Shown in pieces: positions 24,689 through 35,067 of a DNA stretch of 64,000 nt. Position 1 is the first letter of the stretch, and each line of letters begins with the position of its first letter. The notes beneath the pieces were generated by a model that worked only from the letters and a program-made list of their open reading frames with translations, searched no databases and was not told the origin of the DNA. Position numbers and translations under genes: made by a program. Origin of the DNA: Nocardia sp. CDC159 (lineage in GTDB: Bacteria; Actinomycetota; Actinomycetes; Mycobacteriales; Mycobacteriaceae); the NCBI RefSeq assembly GCF_023740735.1, contig NZ_JAMRXH010000007.1, forward strand, positions 62,001-126,000, given 5' to 3'.

Positions 24689-26638
24689 TCAGAGGCGGGC
24701 GGAGAGGCGGTGGGCGTTCATGTAGGCGATCGCCTCGATCGTGAGCATGGGGTTGACGCCCGAGGCGGTGGGGAAGCAGGAGGCATCGGCCACGACGATG
24801 TTGGGCACCTCCCAGGTCGCGCCGTCCGGATCGGTGGCCGAGGTGTCGCGGGAGCCGCCCATGCGGGCCGAACCCATGATGTGCAGCGCCCCCATCGAAC
24901 ACCGGCCCGGCCGGTAGCCCGCGGCGCGACAGGCGGCGGCGAAATCGGCGTGGCTGCCGCGCTTCCCGGGCTCGTAGTCGATGCCCGCCTGATGGCCGGA
25001 GAAGATGCGCCGGGCACCGGCGGCCTCCAGAATCCGCGCGGCGCCCTCGATTCCGGTGTGCAGGTGGGCGGCGTCGCGGGTGGACAGGCGATACTTCACG
25101 ATCGGCTCGCCGGACCTGTCGGTGGTGACGCTGCCCGAGTCGCGGTCGCGGGTGATGACGCCGATCGCATCGGTGCGGGCGAGGTCGAGCATAGTGGCGC
25201 GGTGCTGATCCGCGCCGCGCCAGCTCAGGAAGCCGACGGCCATACCCGGGTGGATCGGTCCGGTCTCGTAGATGACGCCGTGTCCGTCGCCGTCCAGATT
25301 CGCGTGCTGTCGGCAGATGCGGCCCTGCAGCGCGCCCTCCCAGGGGCGGATCTCCTCGTCGAACATCCCGAATACGGCGGCGGCCGGATGCAGGCGCAGA
25401 TATCGTCCGATGTTCTTGTTGCGCAGTCCGGATCGGCGCAACAGGGCGGGGGTCTGAATCGCTCCCGCCGCGACGACGACGGCGCGGGCGCGCACCGCGA
25501 CCCGCACGCCCTCGGACGTGATCGCCGAAACGCCCTCGGCGCGACCGTTCTTCACCTCGATGCCGCGCACATTCGCGTCGACGACCAGACGTGCGCCGCG
25601 CTCCGCGGCATCGGCGAGCCAGGTCTTGGTGACCGACTGCTTGGCCCCGAGGCGGCAGCCGTAACCGCAGCGGCCGCACTCGGCCCCGGCGTCGCAGGCG
25701 TCGGTGACATTGCGCGGCAGCGCATCCACCGGCCAGCCGAGGACGCGGGCGCCGCGCTCGAGCACGCCGTCGCGCGCCGACAGCGCCGACCGCCGGTCGC
25801 TGACCCCGAGCCGCTGCCGCACCGCCGCGAGCGCCGCGCCGAATTCGTCCTGCGCGAACTGCTCGGCGCCCAGCGCCGCCCATTCCGCGCGCACCTCGTC
25901 GGGAGTGGGCAGCGAGGTGCTCCAGTTGACGACCGTGCCGCCACCCAGGCAGGTCCCGGCGACCAGCGTCAGCTGCCCCTCCGCCGTACTCGCCCCCGGA
26001 GCGTAGAGCTGCTGCAGCGCGGTGAGCTCGCCCGCACCGAAGTCCCGATCGTCGTAATAGTTTCCGCGCTCCAGCACGATCACGTCCAGCCCCGCCTCGG
26101 CCAGTACGGCCGCCGCCGCGCCCCCGCCGGCGCCGGAGCCAACGACCACGACATCGCAAGTGAGCGTGGCGTTCTCGGTGAACCGTAGCGGCCGCAACGC
26201 CGGTTGCGGTGCGTTCGGCAGCGGCCCGGTGGGTGCCGGGTAACCGATCTCCTTCCACAGCGGATTGGTCCCCGTAGGCCCCGGAGTCACGTTGTAGGCC
26301 AGCAACGCCGCCTGTTTGAGCGCCTGGAAGATCGCCCGCACCGGCTCCAGCCGAGAATCCCCCAGCCGCAACAACACCCGCTCCCGCTCCCGCTGCGACA
26401 GCGACGAAAACCGCCGCAACCCACTCCCGGTGAGCAGCCCCGCGAGCCGAGAGTCCCATACGCCCAACAACATCCCCAGCTGCTTACGGTCCGCCTCCCG
26501 AGGACTGCGCCCCAGCAACTCGAACACCGTATCCACCGCCCCCAGCGCACTGGCCGACGGCAACGTCGACCCATCCCCCGGAACGAACGTATCGCAGATC
26601 ATTCCCAGCGCCGCGCGCTGCCCGACCGTCGGCTCCAT
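24689..26638 (-). CDS. GMC-family FAD-dependent oxidoreductase
   Basis: The 649-residue product has an N-terminal helical extension (about 1-150), then the FAD dinucleotide site VVVGSGAGGGAAAAVLAEAG (about 180-199), GGGTVVNWSTS, a Cys-rich ECGRCGYGCRLGAK segment, and a GMC C-terminal region with SARMGGSRDTSATDPDG and NPMLTIEAIAYMNAHR. The N-terminal part resembles long-chain alcohol/gluconate dehydrogenase associated domains. Oxidation of an alcohol or sterol-like substrate is plausible but unproven. ATG 26638 has GGTGGAG upstream. It diverges from the MFS gene. Confidence 0.85.
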   Translation of the reverse strand: MEPTVGQRAALGMICDTFVPGDGSTLPSASALGAVDTVFELLGRSPREADRKQLGMLLGVWDSRLAGLLTGSGLRRFSSLSQRERERVLLRLGDSRLEPVRAIFQALKQAALLAYNVTPGPTGTNPLWKEIGYPAPTGPLPNAPQPALRPLRFTENATLTCDVVVVGSGAGGGAAAAVLAEAGLDVIVLERGNYYDDRDFGAGELTALQQLYAPGASTAEGQLTLVAGTCLGGGTVVNWSTSLPTPDEVRAEWAALGAEQFAQDEFGAALAAVRQRLGVSDRRSALSARDGVLERGARVLGWPVDALPRNVTDACDAGAECGRCGYGCRLGAKQSVTKTWLADAAERGARLVVDANVRGIEVKNGRAEGVSAITSEGVRVAVRARAVVVAAGAIQTPALLRRSGLRNKNIGRYLRLHPAAAVFGMFDEEIRPWEGALQGRICRQHANLDGDGHGVIYETGPIHPGMAVGFLSWRGADQHRATMLDLARTDAIGVITRDRDSGSVTTDRSGEPIVKYRLSTRDAAHLHTGIEGAARILEAAGARRIFSGHQAGIDYEPGKRGSHADFAAACRAAGYRPGRCSMGALHIMGSARMGGSRDTSATDPDGATWEVPNIVVADASCFPTASGVNPMLTIEAIAYMNAHRLSARL

Positions 26639-26696
26639 GTGAAACTCCACCCTTTCGATGCCTGTGTGGGTTCTATCACAGTGGGGTGCAGGCGAG

Positions 26697-26746
26697 AATT
26701 TGCATTCACATATTGCGCGCTCCGCCGACTCGAATGTGATGCAATT
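26697..26746. promoter_or_regulatory. Imperfect inverted repeat in the GMC/MFS divergent promoter
   Basis: AATTTGCATTCACAT (26697-26711) and ATGTGATGCAATT (26734-26746) are inverted copies with one extra base in the left arm. They flank 22 bases in the 189-base gap between divergent genes, so a regulator-binding site is possible. Confidence 0.4.
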
Positions 26747-26827
26747 CACGCCCGTTTTGTCCGATTACCGGTGCGTGCGGGGAGGCCATGCTGCCTGGGT
26801 ACGTGCAAAACGACCTCGGGAGGATTT

Positions 26828-28243
26828 GTGGACGCGAATCGAGAATCGGGTTCCTGGAGGGATTTTCGGCACCATCTCGGTACCGCGGTGGTGCTCGCCG
26901 GTGGCGTGCTCATGGGCGCGGTGAACATCTATCTGGCCGCGAGCCTGCTGCCCTCGGCGGTCGCGGATATCGGTGGTGAGCGGCTGTACGCGTGGAACAC
27001 CACCGCATTCCTGGTCGCGCAGGTGGTCGGGACGCTGCTGGTCTCGCGGCTGCTGGGCGCGCGGGGCGAGATCGGTGCGTATCTGGCCGGCTTCGGCGTT
27101 TTCGCCGCGGGCTCTCTCGCCTGTGCGCTGAGCCCGGCCATGCCGGTGCTGCTGGCGGGCCGGGGCATTCAGGGCCTGGGCGCGGGGCTGCTGACCGGGC
27201 TGGGATTCGCGGCGCTCCACTCGGCGCTGCCGCGTTCGCTGTGGGCGCGGGGGAGCGCTTTGATCTCCGCGATGTTCGGAATCGGCAATTTCGTCGGCCC
27301 GGCGCTGGGTGGTTTGTTCGCCCAATTCGGCTCCTGGCGAGGGGCATTCGCGGTGCTGGCCGGTGCGGCGGTGCTGATGGCGGCGGTTGTGCCCCGCGCC
27401 TTGCGGAGGGGGGAGCGTGGCAGCGCGGCGTCGGCGCTGCCGATCGCCTCGCTCGCGCTGATCGTGAGCGCGGCCGGGGCGATCAGCCTGGCTGGAGTGC
27501 TCACCGGCGCGGTCGCGACGACCGCGGCACTGCTGGGTGCCGCCACGTTGGTGGTTGGGTTCCTCGCCGTGGAAGGGCGGGCAGCGCGGCCGATCCTGCC
27601 TCGCTCGGCGTATCGGTCCGCTTCGCCGCTGCGATGGGTGTATCTGACCATCGTCGCTCTGGCGGCGGGGGTGTCGGTGGAGACCTTTCTGCCGCTGTTC
27701 GGCCAGCGGCTGGGTGGGCTGCCGCCCCTGGCCGCCGGATTCCTCGGCGCCGCACTGTCACTCGGCTGGTCGCTGAGTCAGATCGCCGTGTCCTCGATCG
27801 GTTCGGACCGTGTCATCGGTGGGTTGCGGGTCGCGGGACCCGTGTTGTTGTCTCTCGGCTTCGTCGCCCTCGCGCTGCTGCAACGCGATCCCGCGTCCTT
27901 GCCGCTGGTCCTGGCCTGGGTGCCGGTGCTGTTGCTCACCGGGGCGGGAATCGGCATCGCCATGCCGCATCTGACAGTGGCCGCGATGACCGGCGCCAGC
28001 GATCCCGCCGAGGGCGCTACCGCGGCGGCGGCGACCGCGACCGTGCTGACGATGGCGACGGCCTTCGGTGCGGCCGTCGCGGGCCTGCTGGTCAATCTCG
28101 GTGGTCCCGAACCAGTTTCGGCCGCACGCACGCTGTTGTTCGGCTTCGCGTTCGTCGCGGCGCTGGGTATTCCGACCGCGATGCGGGTCAACCGGACGGG
28201 TCGAACCGTTGGTGATCCGGGGAACATCGTGCGCGTCCGGTAG
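26828..28243 (+). CDS. MFS transporter, 14-TM drug-efflux type
   Basis: The 471-residue product is mostly hydrophobic, with about 12-14 transmembrane segments. GRGIQGLGAGLLTGLGFAAL is the motif C-like helix 5 of drug/H+ antiporters and LLGARGEIG the motif A loop. It is the likely exporter divergent from the GMC oxidoreductase. GTG 26828 has a GGGAGG site and gives a short 14-residue N-terminus before TM1; an ATG much farther upstream at 26204 would lie across the GMC gene. Substrate unknown. Confidence 0.88.
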   Translation: MDANRESGSWRDFRHHLGTAVVLAGGVLMGAVNIYLAASLLPSAVADIGGERLYAWNTTAFLVAQVVGTLLVSRLLGARGEIGAYLAGFGVFAAGSLACALSPAMPVLLAGRGIQGLGAGLLTGLGFAALHSALPRSLWARGSALISAMFGIGNFVGPALGGLFAQFGSWRGAFAVLAGAAVLMAAVVPRALRRGERGSAASALPIASLALIVSAAGAISLAGVLTGAVATTAALLGAATLVVGFLAVEGRAARPILPRSAYRSASPLRWVYLTIVALAAGVSVETFLPLFGQRLGGLPPLAAGFLGAALSLGWSLSQIAVSSIGSDRVIGGLRVAGPVLLSLGFVALALLQRDPASLPLVLAWVPVLLLTGAGIGIAMPHLTVAAMTGASDPAEGATAAAATATVLTMATAFGAAVAGLLVNLGGPEPVSAARTLLFGFAFVAALGIPTAMRVNRTGRTVGDPGNIVRVR

Positions 28244-28264
28244 GTCCGGTTCGGAACTCGCGGG

Positions 28265-29791
28265 TCAGCGGTGTCCGAGCTGACCCGGCGTGACCGCTTC
28301 GATCAGAGCCCAGGCCCGTTCGATCGGGACGTCCACGACGTGGTAGCGCTTCTTGCCCGCGGCGGTCGCGGCGGTGAGGGTGGCCAGGCCCGCGCGACGC
28401 TGGAAGTAGGTTTGGCGGACGGTCCAGCCGATGATGCCGGGGGCCTCGAGGCAGTCGCGGTCGCGGTCCAGGGAGCCGTGACGGGTGATGAGCCAGGTGG
28501 GGGTGCCGGGGAGGACGGCGTGGCCGAGGCCGCGGTAGCGGTCCTCGGCGACGGCGGCCGCGGCGGCGCACAGCAGGGCGAGTGCGATCCAGGACCAGGG
28601 CGGGATCCGCACGCTTGCCAGGGAACCGGCGAGCAGGGCCGCGGCGAGCAGGAGGACGGGGGACAGGGCCCGGGTGTAGCGCCGGCGCCGGGCGCGCGGG
28701 CCGTGTGGGGTGAGGGCGACCAGTGCCGGCGCGGCCGCGCTGCGTATCCGCGGATCATTGGGTGGCGCAACGTCTTCCGGCGGGCTCAGCAGTTTTGCCA
28801 GGGTGCGTTCGACGGCCGCGCGGGGAGCCTGCGGCAGGATCTTCTGGCGCGGGCTGGTTCCGGTCATGACGGCCTCGAGTTCCGCGGCCCCGGCCAGGCG
28901 CAGCAGCAGCGGTTCCTTCACCGTCGCGCCGCGCAGTCGGGCCAGGTCCAGGGTGGTCTGGCGGGTGGTGAGCAGGCCGTGCCGAATGTGCAGGGTCTTG
29001 CCGTCGTCGAGCACGCGCAGGCCGAAATACGTTGTCAGATAATGGACGCAGGCCGCGATCGTGGTCACCCCGATCAGCACCACGACCGCGATGGACACCA
29101 GTACCGCCAGGAACACCGCACCGCGCCCGCCCAGATCCTGCACGGTGGGCGAGTCCAGCAGCAGCTGAGCCACTCCGTACTGGAATGCCAGGCCCACGGT
29201 CGCGCCCACGATGGCCAGACCGGTCAGCGACAGCGGCGCATAGCGCACCCAGGCGGGCCGCCACTGCGCGATGTCGACGCCCTCGTCCGGTTCCGGCCGC
29301 CCGGTGGACGGCGGAATTGGTTGTGGCGCAGCGTCTTCGGTGCGCCCCGACAGCAGCAGCGCCCGCAGTTCGGGAACCTGGCCGGTCGCCACGCCGTCCA
29401 GATGGAATCTCTCCTCGCCCTCGGCCTGCTGTCCGGTGCCGATGGTCAGCTCTGCCAGCCCCAGCAGCCGATGCAGCGGATCGGCGTGCACATCCACCGA
29501 CCGAATCCGCGAGCGCGGCACCGTCAGGGTGCGCCGCTGCAGCAGCCCGCTGCGCAGCCGCACGTTCTCCGGCTCGATCCGATAGGTCGTGGTGAACCAG
29601 CGGGCCAGCGCCAGCCCGACGATGACCGCCAGCACCGCCAGCCCCCACAGCGGACTGTCGCTGCGGCTGCCGACGATCACCGTCACGATCAGAACCGGGA
29701 TATATCGGACGATCTCGCGCACCGGATGGATCAGCAGCATGCGGGGATCGAGCCGCCGCCACCGGGCGTCGGCCGTCGTCGTCTCGGTCAT
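28265..29791 (-). CDS. PH-domain (YdbT-like) membrane protein
   Basis: The 508-residue product has two or three copies of a bacterial PH-like domain separated by paired transmembrane helices: the first around PENVRLRSGLLQRRTLTVPRSRIRSVDV with DPLHRLLGLAELTIGT, the second around FGLRVLDDGKTLHIRHGLLTTRQTTLDLARLRG, the third near RQTYFQRRAGLATL. The family is widespread and its role in the membrane is not known. ATG 29791 overlaps the stop of the smaller partner (29788-29790), so the two form a coupled pair. Confidence 0.85.
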   Translation of the reverse strand: MTETTTADARWRRLDPRMLLIHPVREIVRYIPVLIVTVIVGSRSDSPLWGLAVLAVIVGLALARWFTTTYRIEPENVRLRSGLLQRRTLTVPRSRIRSVDVHADPLHRLLGLAELTIGTGQQAEGEERFHLDGVATGQVPELRALLLSGRTEDAAPQPIPPSTGRPEPDEGVDIAQWRPAWVRYAPLSLTGLAIVGATVGLAFQYGVAQLLLDSPTVQDLGGRGAVFLAVLVSIAVVVLIGVTTIAACVHYLTTYFGLRVLDDGKTLHIRHGLLTTRQTTLDLARLRGATVKEPLLLRLAGAAELEAVMTGTSPRQKILPQAPRAAVERTLAKLLSPPEDVAPPNDPRIRSAAAPALVALTPHGPRARRRRYTRALSPVLLLAAALLAGSLASVRIPPWSWIALALLCAAAAAVAEDRYRGLGHAVLPGTPTWLITRHGSLDRDRDCLEAPGIIGWTVRQTYFQRRAGLATLTAATAAGKKRYHVVDVPIERAWALIEAVTPGQLGHR

Positions 29792-30309
29792 GTGGCGTCC
29801 CCGCGATGGGCCGCCGCGACCTCGGTGAGCCGGGTGACGGTCTGCTCGGCGACCGGCAGATCCAGCGCGGTGATGCGCACCGCGCCCGCCGAGGAGGCCG
29901 TGGTCACCGTGACCGTGGCCAGGCCTAGCAGCCGGTCGAGCGGCCCGCGTTGGGTGTCGACGGTCTGCACGCGGGTGATCGGCGCCACCCGGCTCTCCTG
30001 GGTGAGCCAGCCGGTGCGGATGTAGACCGCCTCGTCGGTGATCTCCCAGCGATGGACGGCGTAGCGCCACAGCGGCACCACCCCGACCACGAAGGCCGCC
30101 GCGACCACACTGACCGCCAGTACCGCGAACTGGATCGCCCGGTGCCGATCGTCGAGGAGGAGCCAGATCAGCTCGCCGAGCAGCAGCACCGCCCAGCCGA
30201 TCGCGGGCCCGATCGCCCAGAGCAGCTTCGCGCGCGGACTGGGCCGCCAGGCGGGAGCGGCCATGATCGTCCGCCCCGGGGCCGCGCCTGGACTGTGCGG
30301 TTGTGCCAT
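29788..30309 (-). CDS. PH-domain (YdbS-like) membrane protein
   Basis: The 173-residue product has two transmembrane helices (about 27-47 and 55-75) and one bacterial PH domain: [34 protein letters not shown], then [18 protein letters not shown]. It precedes the YdbT-like gene and overlaps it by four bases, the usual YdbS-YdbT arrangement. ATG 30309 was used; an in-frame ATG at 30318 is an alternative. Confidence 0.85.
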   Translation of the reverse strand: MAQPHSPGAAPGRTIMAAPAWRPSPRAKLLWAIGPAIGWAVLLLGELIWLLLDDRHRAIQFAVLAVSVVAAAFVVGVVPLWRYAVHRWEITDEAVYIRTGWLTQESRVAPITRVQTVDTQRGPLDRLLGLATVTVTTASSAGAVRITALDLPVAEQTVTRLTEVAAAHRGDAT

Positions 30310-30435
30310 GCAGCCCATGGTTCCACGAACGCCCGGTGCCTCGGAACCGTCGCACCCGCCCGGAATAGTGTGGTTGTCGGCGAGGTTGTCCTCGCTCGCA
30401 GGCACTGTAATGAGACTTGTCCGGATGGGGAGCGC

Positions 30436-33036
30436 ATGATCGACGGAGTGACCGAACTGCCGAACCCGAGCATTCCTTCCCCGCCGCCGACCCCCTCGGC
30501 GATGCGTCGCGCCCTGCGCCGGGCCCGCGACGGTGTGACGCTGAATGTGGACGAAGCCACCGTGCTGCTGCACGCCCGCGGCGACGATCTCGCCGACCTG
30601 TGTCACAGCGCCGCGCGCGTGCGCGACGCCGCCCTGGAGTCGGCGGGCCGCCCCAAGACCATCACCTACTCCAAGAACGTCTTCATCCCGCTGACCAAGC
30701 TGTGCCGCGACCGCTGTCACTACTGCACGTTCGTGACCGTGCCCGGCAAGCTGCGCGCCGCGGGCAAGGGTATGTACCTCGAACCCGACGAGGTGCTCGA
30801 CATCGCCCGCCGGGGCGCCGAACTCGGTTGTAAGGAAGCGCTGTTCACCCTCGGTGACCGGCCCGAGGACCGCTGGCCGGAGGCGGCGCAGTGGCTCGAC
30901 GAGCGCGGTTACGACTCCACCCTGGACTATCTGCGCGCGGTCTCGATCATGGTGCTCGAGGAGACCGGACTGCTGCCGCACGTGAATCCGGGCGTCATGT
31001 CGTGGGAGGAGATCTCGCGGCTCAAGCCGGTGTCGCAGTCGATGGGACTGATGCTGGAGACCACCGCGACCCGGCTGTTCACCGACAAGGGTGAATGCCA
31101 CTACGGCAGTCCGGACAAGGATCCGGCCGTGCGGCTGCGCGCCATCACCGACGCCGGACGGCTGTCGGTGCCGTTCACCACCGGCATTCTGGTCGGCATC
31201 GGCGAGACGCTGCGCGAGCGGGCCGAGTCGATCATGGCGATTCGCAAGCAGCACAAGGCCTTCGGCCACATCCAGGAAGTCATCGTGCAGAACTTCCGGG
31301 CCAAGCACGACACCGCCATGCGCGACACCCCGGATGCCGATATCGAGGAGTTCCTGGCCACCGTCGCGGTCGGCCGCCTGCTGCTGCCGCCGGATGTGGC
31401 CGTGCAGGCGCCGCCGAATCTGGTGTCGCACAGCGAATGTCACGCGCTGATCGAGGCCGGTATCGACGACTGGGGCGGGGTGTCGCCGGTGACCGTCGAT
31501 CATGTGAATCCGGAGCGGCCCTGGCCGGATCTGGACGCGCTGGTCGAGATCACCGAGGCCGCGGGATTCCGGCTGGCCGAACGCACCTCGGCGCACCCGC
31601 GATATGTGCGGGCCGGAAACCCCTGGGTCGATCCGCGCATCGGCGCGCACGTCGCCGCGCTGTCCGATCCGCGCACCGGCCTGGCGAATCCGGACGCGAT
31701 GCCGCAGGGGCTGCCGTGGCAGGAGCCCGACGAGTCCTGGGAGTCGGCGGGCCGGATCGATCTGAACACCGCCATCGACACCGACGGTCGAAACACCGAG
31801 TCCCGCAGCGATTCCGGGCTCGGCAGCGAGGTGTTGGGCGCGTTCGGCGACTGGGAGACCATTCGCGAGCAGGTGCGCGAGCTGGCCGCCTCGGCGCCGG
31901 AGCGGTTCGACGCGGACGTGCTCTCGGCGCTGCGCGCGGCCGAGCGCGATCCGGCCGGGCTGACCGACGAGCAGTACCTGGCGCTGGCCACTGCCGACGG
32001 TGCGGAGCTGGAAGCCGTTGCGGCCCTTGCCGATCAGCTGCGCCGCGACACCGTCGGCGAGGACGTCACCTACGTGGTGAACCGCAATATCAATTTCACC
32101 AACATCTGCTACACCGGCTGCCGGTTCTGCGCCTTCGCGCAGCGCAAGGGCGATGCCGACGCGTTCACCCTCAGTACCGAGGAGGTGGCCGACCGGGCCT
32201 GGGAGGCGCACGTCGAGGGTGCGACCGAGGTGTGCATGCAGGGCGGTATCGATCCGGATCTACCGGTCACCGGCTACGCGGATCTGGTGCGCGCGGTGAA
32301 GCGGCGGGTGCCGTCGATGCATGTGCACGCCTTCAGTCCCATGGAGGTGGTAAACGGCGCCGCGCGCGGTGGGCAGAGCATCCACGATTGGCTCGCGGCG
32401 CTGAAAGAGGCCGGGCTGGATACGATTCCGGGCACGGCCGCGGAGATCCTCGACGACGAGGTGCGCTGGGTGCTCACCAAGGGCAAGCTGCCCACCTCGG
32501 CGTGGATCGAGGTGATCACCACCGCGCACCGGCTCGGCATCCGCTCCAGCTCGACCATGATGTACGGGCATGTGGACAGCCCCAGGCACTGGGTCGGACA
32601 TCTGCGGGTGCTGCGCGAAATCCAGGATCGGACCGGCGGTTTCACCGAATTCGTGCCGCTGCCCTTCGTGCATCAGAGCGCCCCGCTCTATCTGGCGGGC
32701 GCCTCGCGCCCCGGCCCGACCATCCGCGACAATCGCGCGGTGCACGCCCTGGCCCGCATCATGCTGCACGGCCGCATCGACAACATCCAGACCAGCTGGG
32801 TCAAGCTCGGCACCACCGGCACTCGCATCATGCTCACCGGCGGCGCCAACGATCTGGGCGGCACCCTGATGGAGGAGACCATCTCCCGCATGGCCGGTTC
32901 GGAGCACGGCTCGGCGAAAACCGTTGCCGAGCTTGCGGAGATCGCCTCCGGCATCGGACGCCCGGTGCGGGAGCGCACGACCGTCTACGGCAGGCCCCCG
33001 CACCGCTCCCCGGCCCTGTCGTTACCGGTCGGCTAG
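30436..33036 (+). CDS. fbiC: 7,8-didemethyl-8-hydroxy-5-deazariboflavin (FO) synthase FbiC
   Basis: FbiC makes the FO chromophore of coenzyme F420 from tyrosine and a ribityl uracil. The 866-residue product fuses two radical-SAM enzymes. The N-terminal CofG-like half has CRDRCHYC (Cys90, Cys94, Cys97) and the C-terminal CofH-like half has CYTGCRFC (Cys558, Cys562, Cys565). The length is typical of the fused actinobacterial enzyme. ATG 30436 has a GGGGAG site. The F420-type oxidoreductases at 20475 and 43514 are likely users of the cofactor. Confidence 0.97.
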   Translation: MIDGVTELPNPSIPSPPPTPSAMRRALRRARDGVTLNVDEATVLLHARGDDLADLCHSAARVRDAALESAGRPKTITYSKNVFIPLTKLCRDRCHYCTFVTVPGKLRAAGKGMYLEPDEVLDIARRGAELGCKEALFTLGDRPEDRWPEAAQWLDERGYDSTLDYLRAVSIMVLEETGLLPHVNPGVMSWEEISRLKPVSQSMGLMLETTATRLFTDKGECHYGSPDKDPAVRLRAITDAGRLSVPFTTGILVGIGETLRERAESIMAIRKQHKAFGHIQEVIVQNFRAKHDTAMRDTPDADIEEFLATVAVGRLLLPPDVAVQAPPNLVSHSECHALIEAGIDDWGGVSPVTVDHVNPERPWPDLDALVEITEAAGFRLAERTSAHPRYVRAGNPWVDPRIGAHVAALSDPRTGLANPDAMPQGLPWQEPDESWESAGRIDLNTAIDTDGRNTESRSDSGLGSEVLGAFGDWETIREQVRELAASAPERFDADVLSALRAAERDPAGLTDEQYLALATADGAELEAVAALADQLRRDTVGEDVTYVVNRNINFTNICYTGCRFCAFAQRKGDADAFTLSTEEVADRAWEAHVEGATEVCMQGGIDPDLPVTGYADLVRAVKRRVPSMHVHAFSPMEVVNGAARGGQSIHDWLAALKEAGLDTIPGTAAEILDDEVRWVLTKGKLPTSAWIEVITTAHRLGIRSSSTMMYGHVDSPRHWVGHLRVLREIQDRTGGFTEFVPLPFVHQSAPLYLAGASRPGPTIRDNRAVHALARIMLHGRIDNIQTSWVKLGTTGTRIMLTGGANDLGGTLMEETISRMAGSEHGSAKTVAELAEIASGIGRPVRERTTVYGRPPHRSPALSLPVG

Positions 33037-33046
33037 CCGAATACGG

Positions 33047-33082
33047 GCATTCCGGCGTGTCGTTCGGAGCACGCCGGAATGC
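33047..33082. terminator. Hairpin after fbiC
   Basis: GCATTCCGGCGTG (33047-33059) and CACGCCGGAATGC (33070-33082) form a perfect 13-base stem with a 10-base loop, starting 11 bases after the fbiC stop. There is no T-run, as is common in high-GC actinobacteria. Confidence 0.7.
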
Positions 33083-33257
33083 TGGCTCATGGCGCGGCGA
33101 GCGCCTCCGGCGCGGCGGGTGGCAGCTCGGTCACGATCGAACCGGTCGCCAACCGGGTGAGCGGCAGCGCTTCGGTCGAGCGGCACAGCAGAGGAGGATG
33201 ACGATGAAACACCGTCGGACTCGACCGAAGGGGAGCGGGTGGCGGGCGCCGTCGGAC

Positions 33258-33263
33258 TAGGAT
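33258..33263 (+). promoter_or_regulatory. Candidate leaderless -10 element (TAGGAT)
   Basis: TAGGAT lies six bases before the GTG at 33270, the same layout as at several confident genes in this window. Confidence 0.35.
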
Positions 33264-33269
33264 CGAGGC

Positions 33270-33461
33270 GTGACGGTGAGCTGGTCCGGGCCGCGGGTGG
33301 GTGCCCTCACGATCGAGCGGCACGCGCTGTCGGGGCGGACGGGCCTCGATCCGCATATCGGCACGTCACACCGCGACATGGGGCCGATTGCCCGGTCCGT
33401 ATCGGACCCGTTTCCGCTGCAATTGCTTTGGGCGGATCTGGAGATCGCCCCTCGCTTGTAG
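33270..33461 (+). CDS. Small hypothetical protein (63 aa), tentative
   Basis: The open frame gives a 63-residue product beginning VTVSWSGPRVGALTIE, with no signal peptide, membrane helix or motif. The only support is a TAGGAT box six bases upstream of the GTG, matching the leaderless pattern. It may be a real short protein or the remains of a longer gene; I do not recognise it. Confidence 0.3.
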   Translation: MTVSWSGPRVGALTIERHALSGRTGLDPHIGTSHRDMGPIARSVSDPFPLQLLWADLEIAPRL

Positions 33462-33628
33462 GCCCGGGCGAGGCCGGTCGGCGGCCGGCAAAGCGTGGGG
33501 CGACACCGAGACCGCCGCCACGATGCAAGTTAGGCAAGGCTGACCAGTAGTAATGTGTGGGTGCCGGGATACTGTTGCGCGGGGCGCGGAAGTATCCCGC
33601 AGGCAAGGACCAGACTAGGAGAGCGGCA

Positions 33629-33952
33629 GTGCCGTACATCATCGCTGAACCGTGCGTTGACGTGAAGGACAAGGCGTGCATCGAGGAATGCCCCGTGGAC
33701 TGCATCTACGAGGGCGGACGCATGCTGTACATCCATCCGGACGAGTGCGTGGACTGTGGTGCATGTGAGCCGGTGTGCCCGGTGGAGGCGATCTTCTACG
33801 AGGACGACACCCCGGACCAGTGGAGCGGATACGTCAACGCCAACGTCGACTTCTTCGACGAACTGGGTTCGCCCGGCGGCGCCACCAAGGTGGGCAAGGT
33901 CGATTACGACCCGCCGTTCATCGCGGCGCTACCCCCGATGGCGAGCGAGTAG
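33629..33952 (+). CDS. fdxC: 7Fe ferredoxin FdxC
   Basis: The 107-residue ferredoxin carries cysteines at 9, 17, 21, 25, 40, 43, 46 and 50 (AEPCVDVKDKACIEECPVDC, then CVDCGACEPVC), the arrangement of the [3Fe-4S][4Fe-4S] actinobacterial ferredoxins. It transfers low-potential electrons; partner enzymes are not known from this locus. GTG 33629 has an AGGAGAG site upstream. The aminotransferase dapC starts six bases after its stop, so they are likely cotranscribed, as in mycobacteria. Confidence 0.95.
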   Translation: MPYIIAEPCVDVKDKACIEECPVDCIYEGGRMLYIHPDECVDCGACEPVCPVEAIFYEDDTPDQWSGYVNANVDFFDELGSPGGATKVGKVDYDPPFIAALPPMASE

Positions 33953-33957
33953 GCACG

Positions 33958-35067
33958 TTGTCGACGCGTGGCCGGGTCAGTAGTCTGCTGCCCGATTTCC
34001 CTTGGGACACCATCGCTTCGGTGAAGAAGCGGGCCGCCGAACATCCTGACGGCATCGTGGATCTGTCGGTCGGTACGCCCGTCGATCCGGTGGATCCGCT
34101 GATCCAGCGGGCGCTCGCCTCGGTGGCGGAGGTGCCCGGCTATCCGGCCACGCACGGCACCCCGGAACTGCGCGCCGCCGCGGTCGACGCGCTGAAGCGG
34201 CGGTTCGGGATCACCGGCGTCGAATCCGATGCCGTGCTGCCCGTGATCGGCACCAAGGAGTTGATCGCCGGCCTGCCCCGGCTGCTGGGCCTCGGCGCCG
34301 AGGATCTCGTCGTGATCCCCGAGATCGCGTATCCGACCTATGAGGTGGGCGCGCTGCTGGCGGGTGCGCGGATCGCGCGCGCGGACGGGACGGCGCAGCT
34401 CGGCCCGCAACGGCCCACGCTGATCTATCTGAATTCGCCGTCCAATCCGACCGGCCGGGTGCTGGGCGTGGAGCATCTGCGCAAGGTCGTGGCATTCGCG
34501 CGCGAGCGCGGCGCGATCGTCGCCTCCGACGAGTGCTACCTCGGCCTGGCCTGGGACGAGCGGGCCGTGTCGATCCTGGACCCGCAGGTCTGTGATGGCG
34601 ACCACACCGGGCTGCTGGCGATCCATTCGCTGTCCAAGACGTCGAATATGGCCGGATATCGCGCGGGCTTCGTGACCGGCGATCCGGCCCTGGTGCGCGA
34701 ACTGCTCGAGGTGCGCAAGCACGCCGGGCTGATCATGCCGTTCCCTGTGCAGGCCGCCATGACCGCGGCCCTCGGCGACGACGCGCACGAGGCGACCCAG
34801 CGCGAACGCTACCGCGCCCGCCGGGAGATCCTGCGAAAGGCGTTGCTGGCGGCCGGTTTCCGCATCGACCACTCGCAGGCGGGACTGTACCTGTGGTCCA
34901 CCCGGGGCGAGCCCGGTCGGACCACGCTGGAGTGGCTGGCCGACCGCGGCATTCTGGCCGCCCCCGGCGACTTCTACGGTCCGGCGGCGGGCGACCACGT
35001 CCGCATCGCGCTCACCGCCACCGACGAGCGCATCGCCGCCGCGGTGCGGCGGCTGGCGGAAGGCTAG
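33958..35067 (+). CDS. dapC: N-succinyldiaminopimelate aminotransferase DapC
   Basis: DapC is a PLP enzyme of the succinylase route to meso-diaminopimelate and lysine. The 369-residue product is a fold-type I aminotransferase with NSPSNPTG, SDECYLG, the PLP Lys227 in SLSKTSNMAGYR and a C-terminal Arg in HVRIALT. The TTG start at 33958 gives MSTRGRVSSLLPDFPWDTI, close to the remembered M. tuberculosis start LPVFPWDTL; no better start exists in frame. dapD and dapE lie later in the window. Confidence 0.9.
   Translation: MSTRGRVSSLLPDFPWDTIASVKKRAAEHPDGIVDLSVGTPVDPVDPLIQRALASVAEVPGYPATHGTPELRAAAVDALKRRFGITGVESDAVLPVIGTKELIAGLPRLLGLGAEDLVVIPEIAYPTYEVGALLAGARIARADGTAQLGPQRPTLIYLNSPSNPTGRVLGVEHLRKVVAFARERGAIVASDECYLGLAWDERAVSILDPQVCDGDHTGLLAIHSLSKTSNMAGYRAGFVTGDPALVRELLEVRKHAGLIMPFPVQAAMTAALGDDAHEATQRERYRARREILRKALLAAGFRIDHSQAGLYLWSTRGEPGRTTLEWLADRGILAAPGDFYGPAAGDHVRIALTATDERIAAAVRRLAEG

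Larger units (their letters stand above)
33083..33628. other. Intergenic region between fbiC hairpin and fdxC
   Basis: Apart from the small candidate gene at 33270-33461, nothing definite is seen in this 546-base stretch. The region before fdxC presumably holds its promoter; AGGAGAGCGGC lies just before the fdxC GTG. Confidence 0.4.

Noticed and set aside
31095..33260. Plus-strand frame of 721 codons within fbiC in another frame
   Set aside because: Overlaps both radical-SAM halves of fbiC and consists of Gly/Arg/Ala-rich sequence without motifs.
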